Below are positions 16,367 through 24,561 of a stretch of DNA of 48,112 bases, one piece after another; within the stretch, counting starts at the first letter, position 1; each line of letters begins with the position of its first letter. The translations under genes and the position numbers were made by a program. Under the pieces are notes generated by a model. That model did no database searches, had not been told where the DNA came from, and worked only from the letters and a program-made list of their open reading frames with translations. This DNA is from Bacteroidota bacterium (GTDB lineage Bacteria; Bacteroidota; Bacteroidia; Bacteroidales; UBA5342): assembly GCA_003249935.1 (NCBI GenBank), contig QKHT01000152.1:1-48112 (forward strand), read 5' to 3'.

Positions 16367-17521
16367 ATGAGTAACGAAGTGAAATTAAAGGGAATTACAT
16401 GGAATCACAGCCGTGGTTTTACCTCTATTGTGGCTTGTGCACAACGTTTTGGTGAGTTGAACCCCGGAGTCGAAATTTCGTGGGAAAAACGGTCGTTGCA
16501 GGCTTTTGCCGACGAACCGATTAATAAATTGGCCGAACGATTCGATTTTCTGATCATAGATCACCCATGGGCGGGTTTTGCAGCCCGTACCAAGGTTATT
16601 TTGCCACTCGACACCATGTTGCCTGCCGAATACATGGATAATCAGGCCGAAAATACCGTGGGCCGCTCGCACGAAAGCTATTCGTACGAAGGACATCAAT
16701 GGGCTTTGGCCATCGATGCAGCCACGCCGGTTGCTGCCAGTCGACCCGATTTGCTCGATAAACACGGCCTCGTGTTACCCAAAACTTTCAAAGAGCTTAT
16801 CGGGTTTTCTAAAAACGGCATGGTTGCCATTCCGGGCATCCCTCAGGATACACTCATGAGTTTCTACATGATTTGCTCCACCATGGGCGAAGATGTAGCA
16901 TCGACTCCAACGCATTTTATCTCCGAAAAGATGGGGCTTACCGCACTCGAGATGCTTCGCGAATTGGGCAAAAACATCCGTCGCGAAAGTTACGACTGGA
17001 ATCCTATTAAAGTATATGAGGCCATGACACTAACCGACGATTATGTGTACAGCCCGTTTGCTTATGGTTATACCAACTACTCGCGTTTGGGATATGCCCG
17101 TAAATTCCTGAAATTTCACGACATGGTCGAAATCGATGGGCAAAAACTTATTACTACCCTGGGTGGTACAGGTTTGGCTATTTCGGCCAATTGCAAACAC
17201 CTCGATGTGGCTGCAAAATTTGTGGAGTTTGCAGGCAGCGAAGCAATACAAAAAACACTCTTCTTCGATAATGGCGGTCAGCCGGGCCACCGGCAAGCCT
17301 GGTTGGATACACACACCAACCATGTAACAACCGACTATTTCAAAGATACGCTTCCGGCACTCGACCGTGCATTTTTACGTCCGCGTTACCACGGACACAT
17401 GTATTTTCAGGACCGTGGCGGTGCGCCAATTCGCGAATACATGATGAATGGCGGCGATCCGCATCAGCTCCTCAAACATTTGAACGATGTTTATCTCCAA
17501 TCGCTCAAAGAAAAGGAGTAA
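16367..17521 (+). CDS. UgpB-like extracellular-type solute-binding protein without signal peptide (1)
   Basis: The 384-residue protein has the two-lobed solute-binding pattern of carbohydrate ABC transporters: PGVEISWEKRSLQAFADEP, FDFLIIDHPWAGFA, a hinge region WALAIDAATPVAASRPDLLD, and TTLGGTGLAISANCKHLDVA near the C-terminal third. It begins MSNEVKLKGITWNHSRGFTS, with no signal peptide or lipobox. An in-frame TAA lies only 12 bases upstream, so a missed N-terminal export signal is excluded. No ABC permease or ATPase gene is present in the cluster. It may be a cytosolic binding protein, chaperone or sensor for the pathway's small molecule. A second such protein lies downstream. The gene is followed by a hairpin and then the CoA-transferase pair. 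Confidence 0.83.
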   Translation: MSNEVKLKGITWNHSRGFTSIVACAQRFGELNPGVEISWEKRSLQAFADEPINKLAERFDFLIIDHPWAGFAARTKVILPLDTMLPAEYMDNQAENTVGRSHESYSYEGHQWALAIDAATPVAASRPDLLDKHGLVLPKTFKELIGFSKNGMVAIPGIPQDTLMSFYMICSTMGEDVASTPTHFISEKMGLTALEMLRELGKNIRRESYDWNPIKVYEAMTLTDDYVYSPFAYGYTNYSRLGYARKFLKFHDMVEIDGQKLITTLGGTGLAISANCKHLDVAAKFVEFAGSEAIQKTLFFDNGGQPGHRQAWLDTHTNHVTTDYFKDTLPALDRAFLRPRYHGHMYFQDRGGAPIREYMMNGGDPHQLLKHLNDVYLQSLKEKE

Positions 17522-17561
17522 CAAAAAACTTATAAACAGAGATTTTGTTATTATGGTTGAA

Positions 17562-17586
17562 CCTCAGGGCCGTTGTGCCTCTGAGG
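17562..17586 (+). other. Intercistronic hairpin
   Basis: CCTCAG-GGC at 17562-17570 pairs with GCC-T-CTGAGG at 17577-17586, a nine-base-pair stem with one bulged T and a six-base loop, in the 103-base gap between the first solute-binding gene and the CoA-transferase pair. There is no T-tract, so it is more likely a processing or stability element than a terminator. Confidence 0.5.
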
Positions 17587-17624
17587 ATCAATTGTTTAAA
17601 AACATACAGATAAAATTGTAAAAT

Positions 17625-18770
17625 ATGAAACGTCCATTAGAAGGCATTTTGGTTCTCGAATTTTGCCAGTTTATGGCCGGCCCTTCTGCCGGATTAAAAT
17701 TGGCCGATATGGGGGCTCGCGTCATTAAAATAGAGCGCCCGGTTCATGGCGAAGGGGGTCGACAGATTGCCTTGAAAAACATTTTTTACGACGGAAGCGG
17801 CATCGTTTTCCATACGGCCAACCGCAACAAGGAGTCGTTTGCGGCCGACTTAAAAAATCCCGAAGATTTGGCAATTGTTAAAAAACTCATAGGACAGGCC
17901 GATGTAATGACCCATAACTTCCGTCCCGGAGTAATGGAAAAAATCGGTCTCGATTACGAAACCGCAAAGGCCTTAAATCCGAAACTCATTTATGCAACCG
18001 TTACCGGATATGGCACTACCGGCCCATGGGTTGGAAAACCCGGACAGGATTTGCTGGCGCAAAGTATTTCGGGTTTGAACCACTTAACCGGCGATTGTAA
18101 CGATACGCCAACACCCATGGCATTGGCGATATCCGATATGTATTGCGGTACGCATCTTACTCAGGGTATTTTGGCCGCATTGGTAAAACGTGGCAAAACC
18201 GGCCGGGGGTCGTGGGTTGAGGTAAGTTTGCTCGAATCTACACTCGACCTTCAGTTCGAAGTGCTTACCACCTGGCTCAACAGTGGAAAACAAAAACCAC
18301 AACGCGCAAAACAAGGCGCCGCACATGCATTTTTAAAAGCACCTTATGGTGTGTATGAAACCAAAAACGGACATCTTGTACTGGGAATTTCCAATATAGT
18401 TGAGTTGGCGGGGCTTTTAGGCAACGATAAACTCGGTAAATTTACAACGCCCGAGCAGTGCTTCAACGAACGCGACGAAATTATGGATATTCTTCGCCAA
18501 CAGTTTATCACCAATACCACCGAACATTGGTTGGGCATACTCGAACCGGCAGGTGTGTGGTGCTCGCAGGTTATGGGATTCAAAGAGTTAACCTCACACG
18601 AAGCGTTTAAAACCCTACGGTTCATGCAGGATATCACCATGAAAGATGGCTCATGCTTTACCACCGTTCGCTGCCCGATTCGGTTCAACAACGAACGGCT
18701 TTTCTCGGCCAAAGGGGCACCACGTGTGGGCGAAGACAACGATAAAATCAAACAAGAATTTAATCTCTGA
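17625..18770 (+). CDS. CaiB/BaiF family CoA-transferase (1)
   Basis: The 381-residue protein is a class III CoA-transferase. It shows the opening LVLEFCQFMAGPSAGLKLAD, MGARVIKIERP, the ANRNKESFAADLKNPE segment, HNFRPGVMEKIGLDYE and the GYGTTGPWVGKPGQDLLAQ stretch. The expected catalytic aspartate is D171 in ISDMYCG. These enzymes move CoA from one acyl-CoA to a carboxylic acid via an aspartyl-CoA thioester. Its neighbour 5 bases downstream is a paralogue, about half identical by eye over the N-terminal 150 residues. The two may be a pair with different substrates or a heteromer. The context implies that the sugar-derived product is a carboxylic acid activated with CoA. Confidence 0.92.
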   Translation: MKRPLEGILVLEFCQFMAGPSAGLKLADMGARVIKIERPVHGEGGRQIALKNIFYDGSGIVFHTANRNKESFAADLKNPEDLAIVKKLIGQADVMTHNFRPGVMEKIGLDYETAKALNPKLIYATVTGYGTTGPWVGKPGQDLLAQSISGLNHLTGDCNDTPTPMALAISDMYCGTHLTQGILAALVKRGKTGRGSWVEVSLLESTLDLQFEVLTTWLNSGKQKPQRAKQGAAHAFLKAPYGVYETKNGHLVLGISNIVELAGLLGNDKLGKFTTPEQCFNERDEIMDILRQQFITNTTEHWLGILEPAGVWCSQVMGFKELTSHEAFKTLRFMQDITMKDGSCFTTVRCPIRFNNERLFSAKGAPRVGEDNDKIKQEFNL

Positions 18771-18775
18771 GAATT

Positions 18776-19918
18776 ATGAAACCGCTACAGGATATTTTAG
18801 TCATCGATTTTAGTCAATATCTTTCGGGGCCGGCTGCCAGTCTCAAACTGGCCGATATGGGCGCCCGTGTAATTAAAGTGGAGCAGCCCAACGGCGGCGA
18901 TCCCTGCCGCGATTTATTGATGGCCAACGTGCGCCTCGATGGCACTTCTTCCATGTTTTCGGCCATCAACCGTAATAAGGAAAGTATCGTGGTCGACCTC
19001 AAAAACGCCGACGAAAAGGCGCGGATCATGCAGCTTATCGCAAAAGCCGATGTACTTATTCAGAATTTCAGACCCGGCGTTCCCGAACGTTTGGGCATCG
19101 ACTACGAAAGTGTGAAGGCCATTAATCCGGGTATTGTATATGGTACCATTTCGGGTTATAGCATCGAAGGGCCATGGGCAAAACGACCGGGACAGGATTT
19201 GCTGGTTCAGGCCGTATCGGGCGTTACATTATTAAGTGGCAATGCAAATAAAGGTCCGGTGCCGTTGGGTATTGCCGTAGCCGATCTTATGGCAGGTGCA
19301 CATTTGGTTCAAGGTATTCTGGCCGGTCTGGTTCAAAAATCAATTACTGGCGAAGGGTGCAAGGTGTCGGTAAACATGCTCGAATCGATGCTCGATTTGC
19401 AGTTCGAAGCTGTTACGCTCTTTCATAACGATGGTGGTCAACCGGTACAACGTACCGCATCGAATAATGCACAACCTTTTCTTGGTGCACCATATGGCGT
19501 GTACCAAACCGCCGATGGCTTTATGGCTCTGGCTATGGGTTCGGTTACCAAATTAGGCGAACTGATCGGGTGTAAAACCTTAACAGAATATGCCGATCCG
19601 GCAAGCTGGTTCACCTCACGCGATGTGCTGAAACAGGCTTTGGCCGACCATCTCAAAACCAATTCCACCGCACATTGGCTCTCTATTCTCGAACCAGCCG
19701 ATTTTTGGTGCGCCGAAGTAATGGATTGGGATACACTCATTGAACACGATGGGTTTAAAGTGATCGAGATGTTGCAGGATGTAACTACTAACAGTGGGTT
19801 TACCTATCAAACTACACGCTGCCCCATTCGTTTCGATGGTAAAACGCTGACATCGCCGGTTGGATTTCCGAAAATGGGCGAGCATACCGTATCGGTGTTT
19901 AACGAATTTTTAAACTAA
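18776..19918 (+). CDS. CaiB/BaiF family CoA-transferase (2)
   Basis: A second 380-residue class III CoA-transferase, five bases after the first. It has the same landmarks: VIDFSQYLSGPAASLKLADM, RVIKVEQPNGGDPCRD, INRNKESIVVDLKNADE, QNFRPGVPERLGIDYESV and GYSIEGPWAKRPGQDLLVQ. The catalytic aspartate is expected at D170 in AVADLMAG. Both copies keep the residues expected for activity and neither looks degenerate, so a duplication followed by specialisation is likely. The following solute-binding gene begins 4 bases after the stop codon, pointing to tight translational coupling. Substrate specificity cannot be judged from sequence. Confidence 0.92.
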   Translation: MKPLQDILVIDFSQYLSGPAASLKLADMGARVIKVEQPNGGDPCRDLLMANVRLDGTSSMFSAINRNKESIVVDLKNADEKARIMQLIAKADVLIQNFRPGVPERLGIDYESVKAINPGIVYGTISGYSIEGPWAKRPGQDLLVQAVSGVTLLSGNANKGPVPLGIAVADLMAGAHLVQGILAGLVQKSITGEGCKVSVNMLESMLDLQFEAVTLFHNDGGQPVQRTASNNAQPFLGAPYGVYQTADGFMALAMGSVTKLGELIGCKTLTEYADPASWFTSRDVLKQALADHLKTNSTAHWLSILEPADFWCAEVMDWDTLIEHDGFKVIEMLQDVTTNSGFTYQTTRCPIRFDGKTLTSPVGFPKMGEHTVSVFNEFLN

Positions 19919-19922
19919 GTGC

Positions 19923-21155
19923 ATGTCGGGTAATATATTCAGGATAGCCGTTCGAAAATTCGACCCATTCGAAAAAGCAATTCAACTGTTTTGGGAAAAT
20001 TTTTGTCGCGAAACAGGTTGCATGCTTCAACTCGAAATGGTGCCAATGGATTTGCATCCGTTGTATCACAGTATTTTAAAGGATGGCGGCTTGCAAAACG
20101 GGCAATGGGATGTGGCCCATATCAATACCGACTGGTTGGCCGAAGCGGTTGAAAAAGGCGCTTTGGAAGAGTTGTCGGCTTGGATAGGTGCTTCGCCTCC
20201 TGAAAATTTTCCCAACGGATGGTCGGCATCGTTGCTGGGAATGCAACGGTTCGAAAATCGTGTGTATGGATTGCCGTTTCACAACGGGCCGGAGTGTTTC
20301 ATTTATCGCAAAGACCTTTTTGAATCGGAAGAAGAGCAAAAGGCATTTGCCGCATTGTACGGTAAACGGTTGGTTGTACCCCAAACCTGGGACGATTTAA
20401 TGGAAGTGGCTGCCTTTTTCAATCGGCCCGAACAGGGTTTGTATGGCACCGCCTTTGCTGGTTTTCCCGATGGACACAATACGGTATTCGATTTTTGCCT
20501 TCAGGTGTGGACACGTGGAGGCGATATTCTCGATGCACAAAACCGGGTTCAACTCTACTCTCCGCAAGCAGTGGAAGGCATGCAGTTTTATCGCGAAGCC
20601 TTGCGCAATACACGTGCCATCCATCCCGAATCGCCCGTCTTCGATTCGGTTCAGCTGGGTATGGCATTTGCCAACGGCAACGTGGCCATGATGGTCAACT
20701 GGTTTGGGTTTGCATCCATGAGCGATGTGTACGAAAAATCGAACGTAAAAGGCAAGGTCGATATCGCCAATGTGCCAATGGGTATGGGGGGTGAACCGGT
20801 ATCGTTAAATGCCTACTGGATGTATAGTCTGGGTAGTGGTTCGGTGCATAAACAAACGGCTTACGACTTTATACGCTATGCGACCACCGCACAAAACGAT
20901 AAGTTACTTACCCTTTGCGGGGGCATCGGTTGCCGAAAATCGACCTGGAGCGATGATGAAATCAACAGCATGGTGCCTTATTACCATAAGCTCGATATTT
21001 TACACCGCAATGCAAAATCGTTGCCTCGAATGGCCAACTGGTCATCGATAGCCGATGTGGTTGATGCGCTGGTTCTGGAGGTTATGAATTCGGATAAGGA
21101 TATTGAAACGCTTTTGATTCAGGCGCAACAAAAAGTGGATGTCTTACTCCGATAA
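19923..21155 (+). CDS. UgpB-like solute-binding protein without signal peptide (2)
   Basis: The 410-residue protein has the fold pattern of sugar-type solute-binding proteins: HPLYHSILKDGGLQNGQWD, DVAHINTDWLAEAVEKGALE, LPFHNGPECFIYRKDLFE, WDDLMEVAAFFNRPEQGLYG and a late KQTAYDFIRYATTAQNDKLL. It starts MSGNIFRIAVRKFDPFEKAI, with neither signal peptide nor lipobox, and an in-frame TAA lies 12 bases before the ATG, so no export signal has been missed. It is only distantly similar to the first such protein in the cluster. It is embedded between the second CoA-transferase (4-base gap) and the Gfo/Idh gene (40-base gap), without any permease. A cytosolic role linked to the pathway's intermediates is inferred. 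Confidence 0.83.
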   Translation: MSGNIFRIAVRKFDPFEKAIQLFWENFCRETGCMLQLEMVPMDLHPLYHSILKDGGLQNGQWDVAHINTDWLAEAVEKGALEELSAWIGASPPENFPNGWSASLLGMQRFENRVYGLPFHNGPECFIYRKDLFESEEEQKAFAALYGKRLVVPQTWDDLMEVAAFFNRPEQGLYGTAFAGFPDGHNTVFDFCLQVWTRGGDILDAQNRVQLYSPQAVEGMQFYREALRNTRAIHPESPVFDSVQLGMAFANGNVAMMVNWFGFASMSDVYEKSNVKGKVDIANVPMGMGGEPVSLNAYWMYSLGSGSVHKQTAYDFIRYATTAQNDKLLTLCGGIGCRKSTWSDDEINSMVPYYHKLDILHRNAKSLPRMANWSSIADVVDALVLEVMNSDKDIETLLIQAQQKVDVLLR

Positions 21156-21195
21156 TATTATTTGCACTTTTTTTTTGATTAGACAACAGGAATTT

Positions 21196-22275
21196 ATGAA
21201 TATCGACTACGCATATATTTTACCCAAAACCAAACAACCCATTGTAATTATCGGCGCCGGTGGAATCGTTCGCGATGCCCATTTACCTGCATACCGCAAA
21301 GCGGGGTTTGAGGTTTTTGGTATTGTGAACCGAACCGTGGAACGGGCGAAAAAACTGGCTGAGGAGTACCATATTCCGCATGTTTTTGCCACCGTGGACG
21401 ATGCGGTGGCCATGGCGCCTACAAATGCAGTTTACGATTTAACGCTGATGCCCGATCAGTTTGTCGAAACGCTCGAAAAGCTGCCCGATGGTTCACCCGT
21501 ACTCATACAAAAGCCGCTTGGCGACTATTTCGAACAAACCAAAGCCATTGTAGCGGTTTGCAAACGGAAAAAACTGATAGCGGCAGTAAATTGCCAGTTG
21601 CGGTTTGCCCCATTTATTATGGCGGCCCGAAACTTAATAGATAAGGGTGCTATTGGCGAGGTTTACGACATGGAGGTGCGGGTTACGGTTTATACCCCCT
21701 GGGAAATTTTCCCGCATGTGGTTAATCATCCAAGACTCGAAATTCAGCAGCACTCCATACATCATATCGATCTTGTGCGCTCGTTTTTGGGCGATCCGAA
21801 AGGGATTATGGCTCATACCGTAAAACATCCGGCAAAACCAATGTCCAGCACCCGCACCAATGTCATCATGGTATACAACGATTGTTTGCGCGCACTGGTA
21901 AGCACCAATCACGACCATAATTTTGGTCCCGATCATCAGGAGAGTTACGTAAAGTGGGAAGGAACCAAAGGTGCGGTATACGCCAAAATGGGCTTGCTCA
22001 TGAACTATCCGAAGGGTGTTCCCGATTTGTTCGAATATTGTGTGGTGGAAGATGGTAAACACCCCGAATGGGTTAGAGTACCCATCGAAGGCACCTGGTT
22101 TCCCGATGCTTTTATCGGCTCCATGTCGTCGCTCATGCGGTATGTCGAAGGTTCGACCGAAATACTCGAAACCTCTGTGGACGATGTAATGAAAACCATG
22201 TTGCTGGTGGAAGCTGCGTATGCTTCGAGCGATATGGGGGGATTGGCTCCCGATTATCATTCGGTTCAGCCATAA
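21196..22275 (+). CDS. Gfo/Idh/MocA family NAD(P)-dependent oxidoreductase
   Basis: The ATG at 21196 gives 359 residues beginning [20 protein letters not shown], so the nucleotide-binding GAGGIV sits at residues 20-25. A longer start at 21139 would overlap the previous gene. The EKP-like motif is IQKP (K106), and the sugar-binding HHID is at 189-192 in [14 protein letters not shown]. These enzymes oxidise or reduce sugars, sugar acids or inositols with NAD(P). Its place after the CoA-transferases suggests it forms the oxidised acid or keto intermediate. The gene is followed 28 bases later by the MaoC gene. Substrate unknown. The family is certain from the Rossmann motif, the lysine and the histidine pair. 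Confidence 0.92.
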   Translation: MNIDYAYILPKTKQPIVIIGAGGIVRDAHLPAYRKAGFEVFGIVNRTVERAKKLAEEYHIPHVFATVDDAVAMAPTNAVYDLTLMPDQFVETLEKLPDGSPVLIQKPLGDYFEQTKAIVAVCKRKKLIAAVNCQLRFAPFIMAARNLIDKGAIGEVYDMEVRVTVYTPWEIFPHVVNHPRLEIQQHSIHHIDLVRSFLGDPKGIMAHTVKHPAKPMSSTRTNVIMVYNDCLRALVSTNHDHNFGPDHQESYVKWEGTKGAVYAKMGLLMNYPKGVPDLFEYCVVEDGKHPEWVRVPIEGTWFPDAFIGSMSSLMRYVEGSTEILETSVDDVMKTMLLVEAAYASSDMGGLAPDYHSVQP

Positions 22276-22303
22276 GAATGAAAATAGTTTAAAAGATAAA
22301 GAT

Positions 22304-22753
22304 ATGTTTGTACGTTCGCAATTTTACGAAGATTATGTATTGGGGCATTACCGCGAAACATTGGGTAGAACCATTACCGAAACCGATTTTGTGATTCATG
22401 CCGGCCAAACCGGCGATTTCTTCCCGCATCATATGGATGCTGAATGGTGTAAGACACAGCCATTTAAGCAACGTATTGCTCATGGTACGCTTACGTTTAG
22501 TGTGGCAATTGGTATGACGGCAACCGAAATTAATCCGGAGGCATTTTCGAAGGGTTACGACAAACTTCGGTTTGTAAAACCGGTGTACATCGGCGATACC
22601 ATACATGTAAAAGTAACGATTTCCGAGAAGTCGGCTTCGAACAAGCCGGGCTTGGGAACTGTGGTAGAGCATGTGGAAGTAATAAACCAGCGCGATGAAT
22701 TGGTGTTGGTTTGCGACCATATTTTATTGGCCAAAATGAAAGCGGGTGTTTAA
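22304..22753 (+). CDS. MaoC-type hotdog-fold dehydratase/hydratase
   Basis: Starting at ATG 22304 gives 149 residues beginning [21 protein letters not shown] longer frame from 22220 overlaps the previous gene and is not needed. The region [20 protein letters not shown] followed by D45 and [10 protein letters not shown] is the R-specific enoyl-CoA hydratase signature. The catalytic pair would be D38 and H43. The family normally has Asn-Pro-Ile/Leu-His there; this protein has Phe-Pro-His-His, so the Asn is replaced. This suggests a substrate different from crotonyl-type acyl-CoA. It is the last gene of the cluster and probably hydrates or dehydrates the CoA ester made by the CoA-transferases. 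A terminator follows, shared with iclR. Confidence 0.9.
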   Translation: MFVRSQFYEDYVLGHYRETLGRTITETDFVIHAGQTGDFFPHHMDAEWCKTQPFKQRIAHGTLTFSVAIGMTATEINPEAFSKGYDKLRFVKPVYIGDTIHVKVTISEKSASNKPGLGTVVEHVEVINQRDELVLVCDHILLAKMKAGV

Positions 22754-22786
22754 AAGGATATGGTGATTCAGGAATTAATAAAAGAT

Positions 22787-22830
22787 GTCGCCGGGTTGTT
22801 TTTTAACAAATACCCAGCGACGTTCTTATT
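22787..22830. terminator. Bidirectional terminator between maoC-type gene and iclR
   Basis: GTCGC-C-GGGT at 22787-22796 pairs with ACCC-A-GCGAC at 22812-22821, a nine-base-pair stem with one mismatch, followed on the plus strand by a T-rich tail to about 22831. The right arm lies inside the last codons of the convergent iclR gene, so one hairpin ends both transcripts. Confidence 0.65.
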
Positions 22831-23567
22831 TTTGAAACTGTTTCAACTAATTCTGTTTCAATTACTTCGGCTCCAACCAGTTTGCGCATTTGCGACGTAA
22901 GAGTCGACACGGCCAACACGGCAATTATCTCGCTCTGCATGTTGTATATCGGCGACGAAAAGTCGGTAACCCCTTCGGTAAGCAAACTTTTGCTTACATT
23001 ACACGCCTTGCCTCTCAATTCGTTGAGTTCGGCCATAAACTGCGCTTTTTCTTCATCATTCATCGCAATATAAGTGTCGCAACTGCTTAGCACATGTGCA
23101 CACCGTTCGGCATCGAGATTGGCCAGAATAACTTTGCCCGAGTTGGTTTTTTCGAGGGGAAAAAGGCTGCCGATTTCAACCGATAGTGTAACCGGTGTGC
23201 GGCTCTTAGCCTGCCCGATAACCATTAGTTTGTTATGATAAAGTACGCTAAGGTGAACCGACTGGTTGATGACCTGAGCCAGATTTTCCATGTGTATTTC
23301 CGAACCTTTTACCAGAATTTCCACCGGCGAATGGTGATGGGCCAACTGAAACAGCCGTAGCGTAAGGCTGTATTTTCCCGAGAGCGGATCCTTGGCGATA
23401 TACCCACGTTTTTCGAGGCTTACCAGCATCCGGTATATTTCGTTTTGTGTTTTTTCTATGCCTGTGGCTATTTCCAGTTGCGATTGTGGAAACGATTGTG
23501 CCGAGAGAAACTCCAGAATATCCAAGCCTTTATCGAGGGCAGGCGCATAATATTTGGTTGTTGTCAT
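22803..23567 (-). CDS. IclR-family transcriptional regulator
   Basis: The start at 23567 gives 254 residues beginning MTTTKYYAPALDKGLDILEF. The N-terminal winged helix includes FPQSQLEIATGIEKTQNEIY and RMLVSLEKRGYIAKD, as in IclR proteins. The C-terminal effector domain has VGQAKSRTPVTLSVEIGSLF and LEKTNSGKVILANLDAERC, near the usual small-molecule site. A GTG/ATG further upstream (23603) would add residues not in the family. It is convergent with the catabolic cluster and a good candidate for its regulator, since IclR proteins often sense aromatic or carboxylic pathway intermediates. A pair of CCGGTAA repeats lies upstream of its start. Confidence 0.93.
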   Translation of the reverse strand: MTTTKYYAPALDKGLDILEFLSAQSFPQSQLEIATGIEKTQNEIYRMLVSLEKRGYIAKDPLSGKYSLTLRLFQLAHHHSPVEILVKGSEIHMENLAQVINQSVHLSVLYHNKLMVIGQAKSRTPVTLSVEIGSLFPLEKTNSGKVILANLDAERCAHVLSSCDTYIAMNDEEKAQFMAELNELRGKACNVSKSLLTEGVTDFSSPIYNMQSEIIAVLAVSTLTSQMRKLVGAEVIETELVETVSKIRTSLGIC

Positions 23568-23616
23568 ATTTGTTTTCTTTTGTTCGAACCTTTTACTTCC
23601 CATCGGGGCAGATTCT

Positions 23617-23632
23617 CCGGTAAGCCCGGTAA
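23617..23632. repeat. Direct repeat CCGGTAA upstream of iclR
   Basis: CCGGTAA occurs at 23617-23623 and again at 23626-23632, nine bases apart, about 50-65 bases upstream of the iclR start at 23567. Such tandem half-sites could bind IclR itself, but there is no second site elsewhere in the cluster that I can recognise. Confidence 0.35.
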
Positions 23633-23734
23633 TGCAAAAGTAACACTACCTGTGTAATATCCAATGCATTATAATGGTTTGATCCTCAATATAAATTAAT
23701 AGTTGGCATATGATGCACGATGCGGTGGTTTGGG

Positions 23735-24559
23735 TTATTTCGACCGAAGCCCAATTACATTGGGTATCCGCCAGTAGTGGCTATTGGTGTCGTTTTCGTA
23801 CGATCGGGCCACATAGCTGCCAAATTTTATAATGGTGGTGTCTTGCGTTTTTATGTACAAACTGGCTTCGGGCCCTCCTTCGAGATACACCGTGGTGCGC
23901 AATTTAAGGGGCAAACCCAGCAAAAAGCCAATCATTTGTTTATGTGTGTATGGCGACCGGCTAAAGAAATAGTAAATGATCCCATTGGTATCGGTACTGC
24001 ACAATAACATACTGCACGATTGCCAGGGCTTTTTGTCCCACGCCATTGGGTTTCCTTCAAAGTCAATCATTCGCATCCCCTGGCTAAACGACTGATATTT
24101 TGGTTTGATATGCTGCCACGGTGTTTGTGTAAGGTCGTAAAGCTTAAAAGCCGGTTCATCCTTTTTTTTAGGATTCATTGCAGCCATTACATTGTACCCG
24201 CCAATTAGTTTCGAGCTGTTTATATGGCTGTAATTTTGCATGTATCCTTTGTTCGGATGGCTTTTGCCATAACCATACATGCCGGCATTTAAAACGACAT
24301 TCACGCCGAATTCATCGGCCCATTCGGGGGCTGTTCGCGTAAGTTTGTCGTGCTGCGATGCACATAATAAATTGAATGTTACCGCATTGGGTTCAATCCG
24401 TAATATAAATAATTTCGAATCGCCCACAAACGACGGTTCAGGCGCATCTATTTCACAAAAACTCATGCCCGGATTCAAACGTTGCCAGCTAAGCTCCGGT
24501 TGCCCAAATAGCTGCGTGCACGCACTGATTAAAACGAAAAATAGAATGACCTGCTTCAT
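23735..24559 (-). CDS. Phosphodiester glycosidase-like protein (NAGPA/DUF2233 family)
   Basis: With the start at 24559 the protein is 274 residues. Its N-terminus MKQVILFFVLISACTQLFGQ looks like a signal peptide; a lipobox around LISAC is possible but not convincing. The motif VVLNAGMYGYG near residue 90 and the C-terminal YLEGGPEASLYIK are the hallmarks of phosphodiester glycosidases of the uncovering-enzyme fold. The protein is probably periplasmic or surface-anchored and cleaves a phosphodiester glycosidic link, but the substrate is unknown. It lies two bases after the lysozyme-like gene, and the two are probably co-transcribed and may work on envelope glycopolymers. Confidence 0.82.
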   Translation of the reverse strand: MKQVILFFVLISACTQLFGQPELSWQRLNPGMSFCEIDAPEPSFVGDSKLFILRIEPNAVTFNLLCASQHDKLTRTAPEWADEFGVNVVLNAGMYGYGKSHPNKGYMQNYSHINSSKLIGGYNVMAAMNPKKKDEPAFKLYDLTQTPWQHIKPKYQSFSQGMRMIDFEGNPMAWDKKPWQSCSMLLCSTDTNGIIYYFFSRSPYTHKQMIGFLLGLPLKLRTTVYLEGGPEASLYIKTQDTTIIKFGSYVARSYENDTNSHYWRIPNVIGLRSK

Positions 24560-24561
24560 TA

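Noticed and set aside
22220-22303. Extended N-terminus for the MaoC-type protein
   Set aside because: It overlaps the Gfo/Idh gene and adds residues not found in the family; the ATG at 22304 is better.
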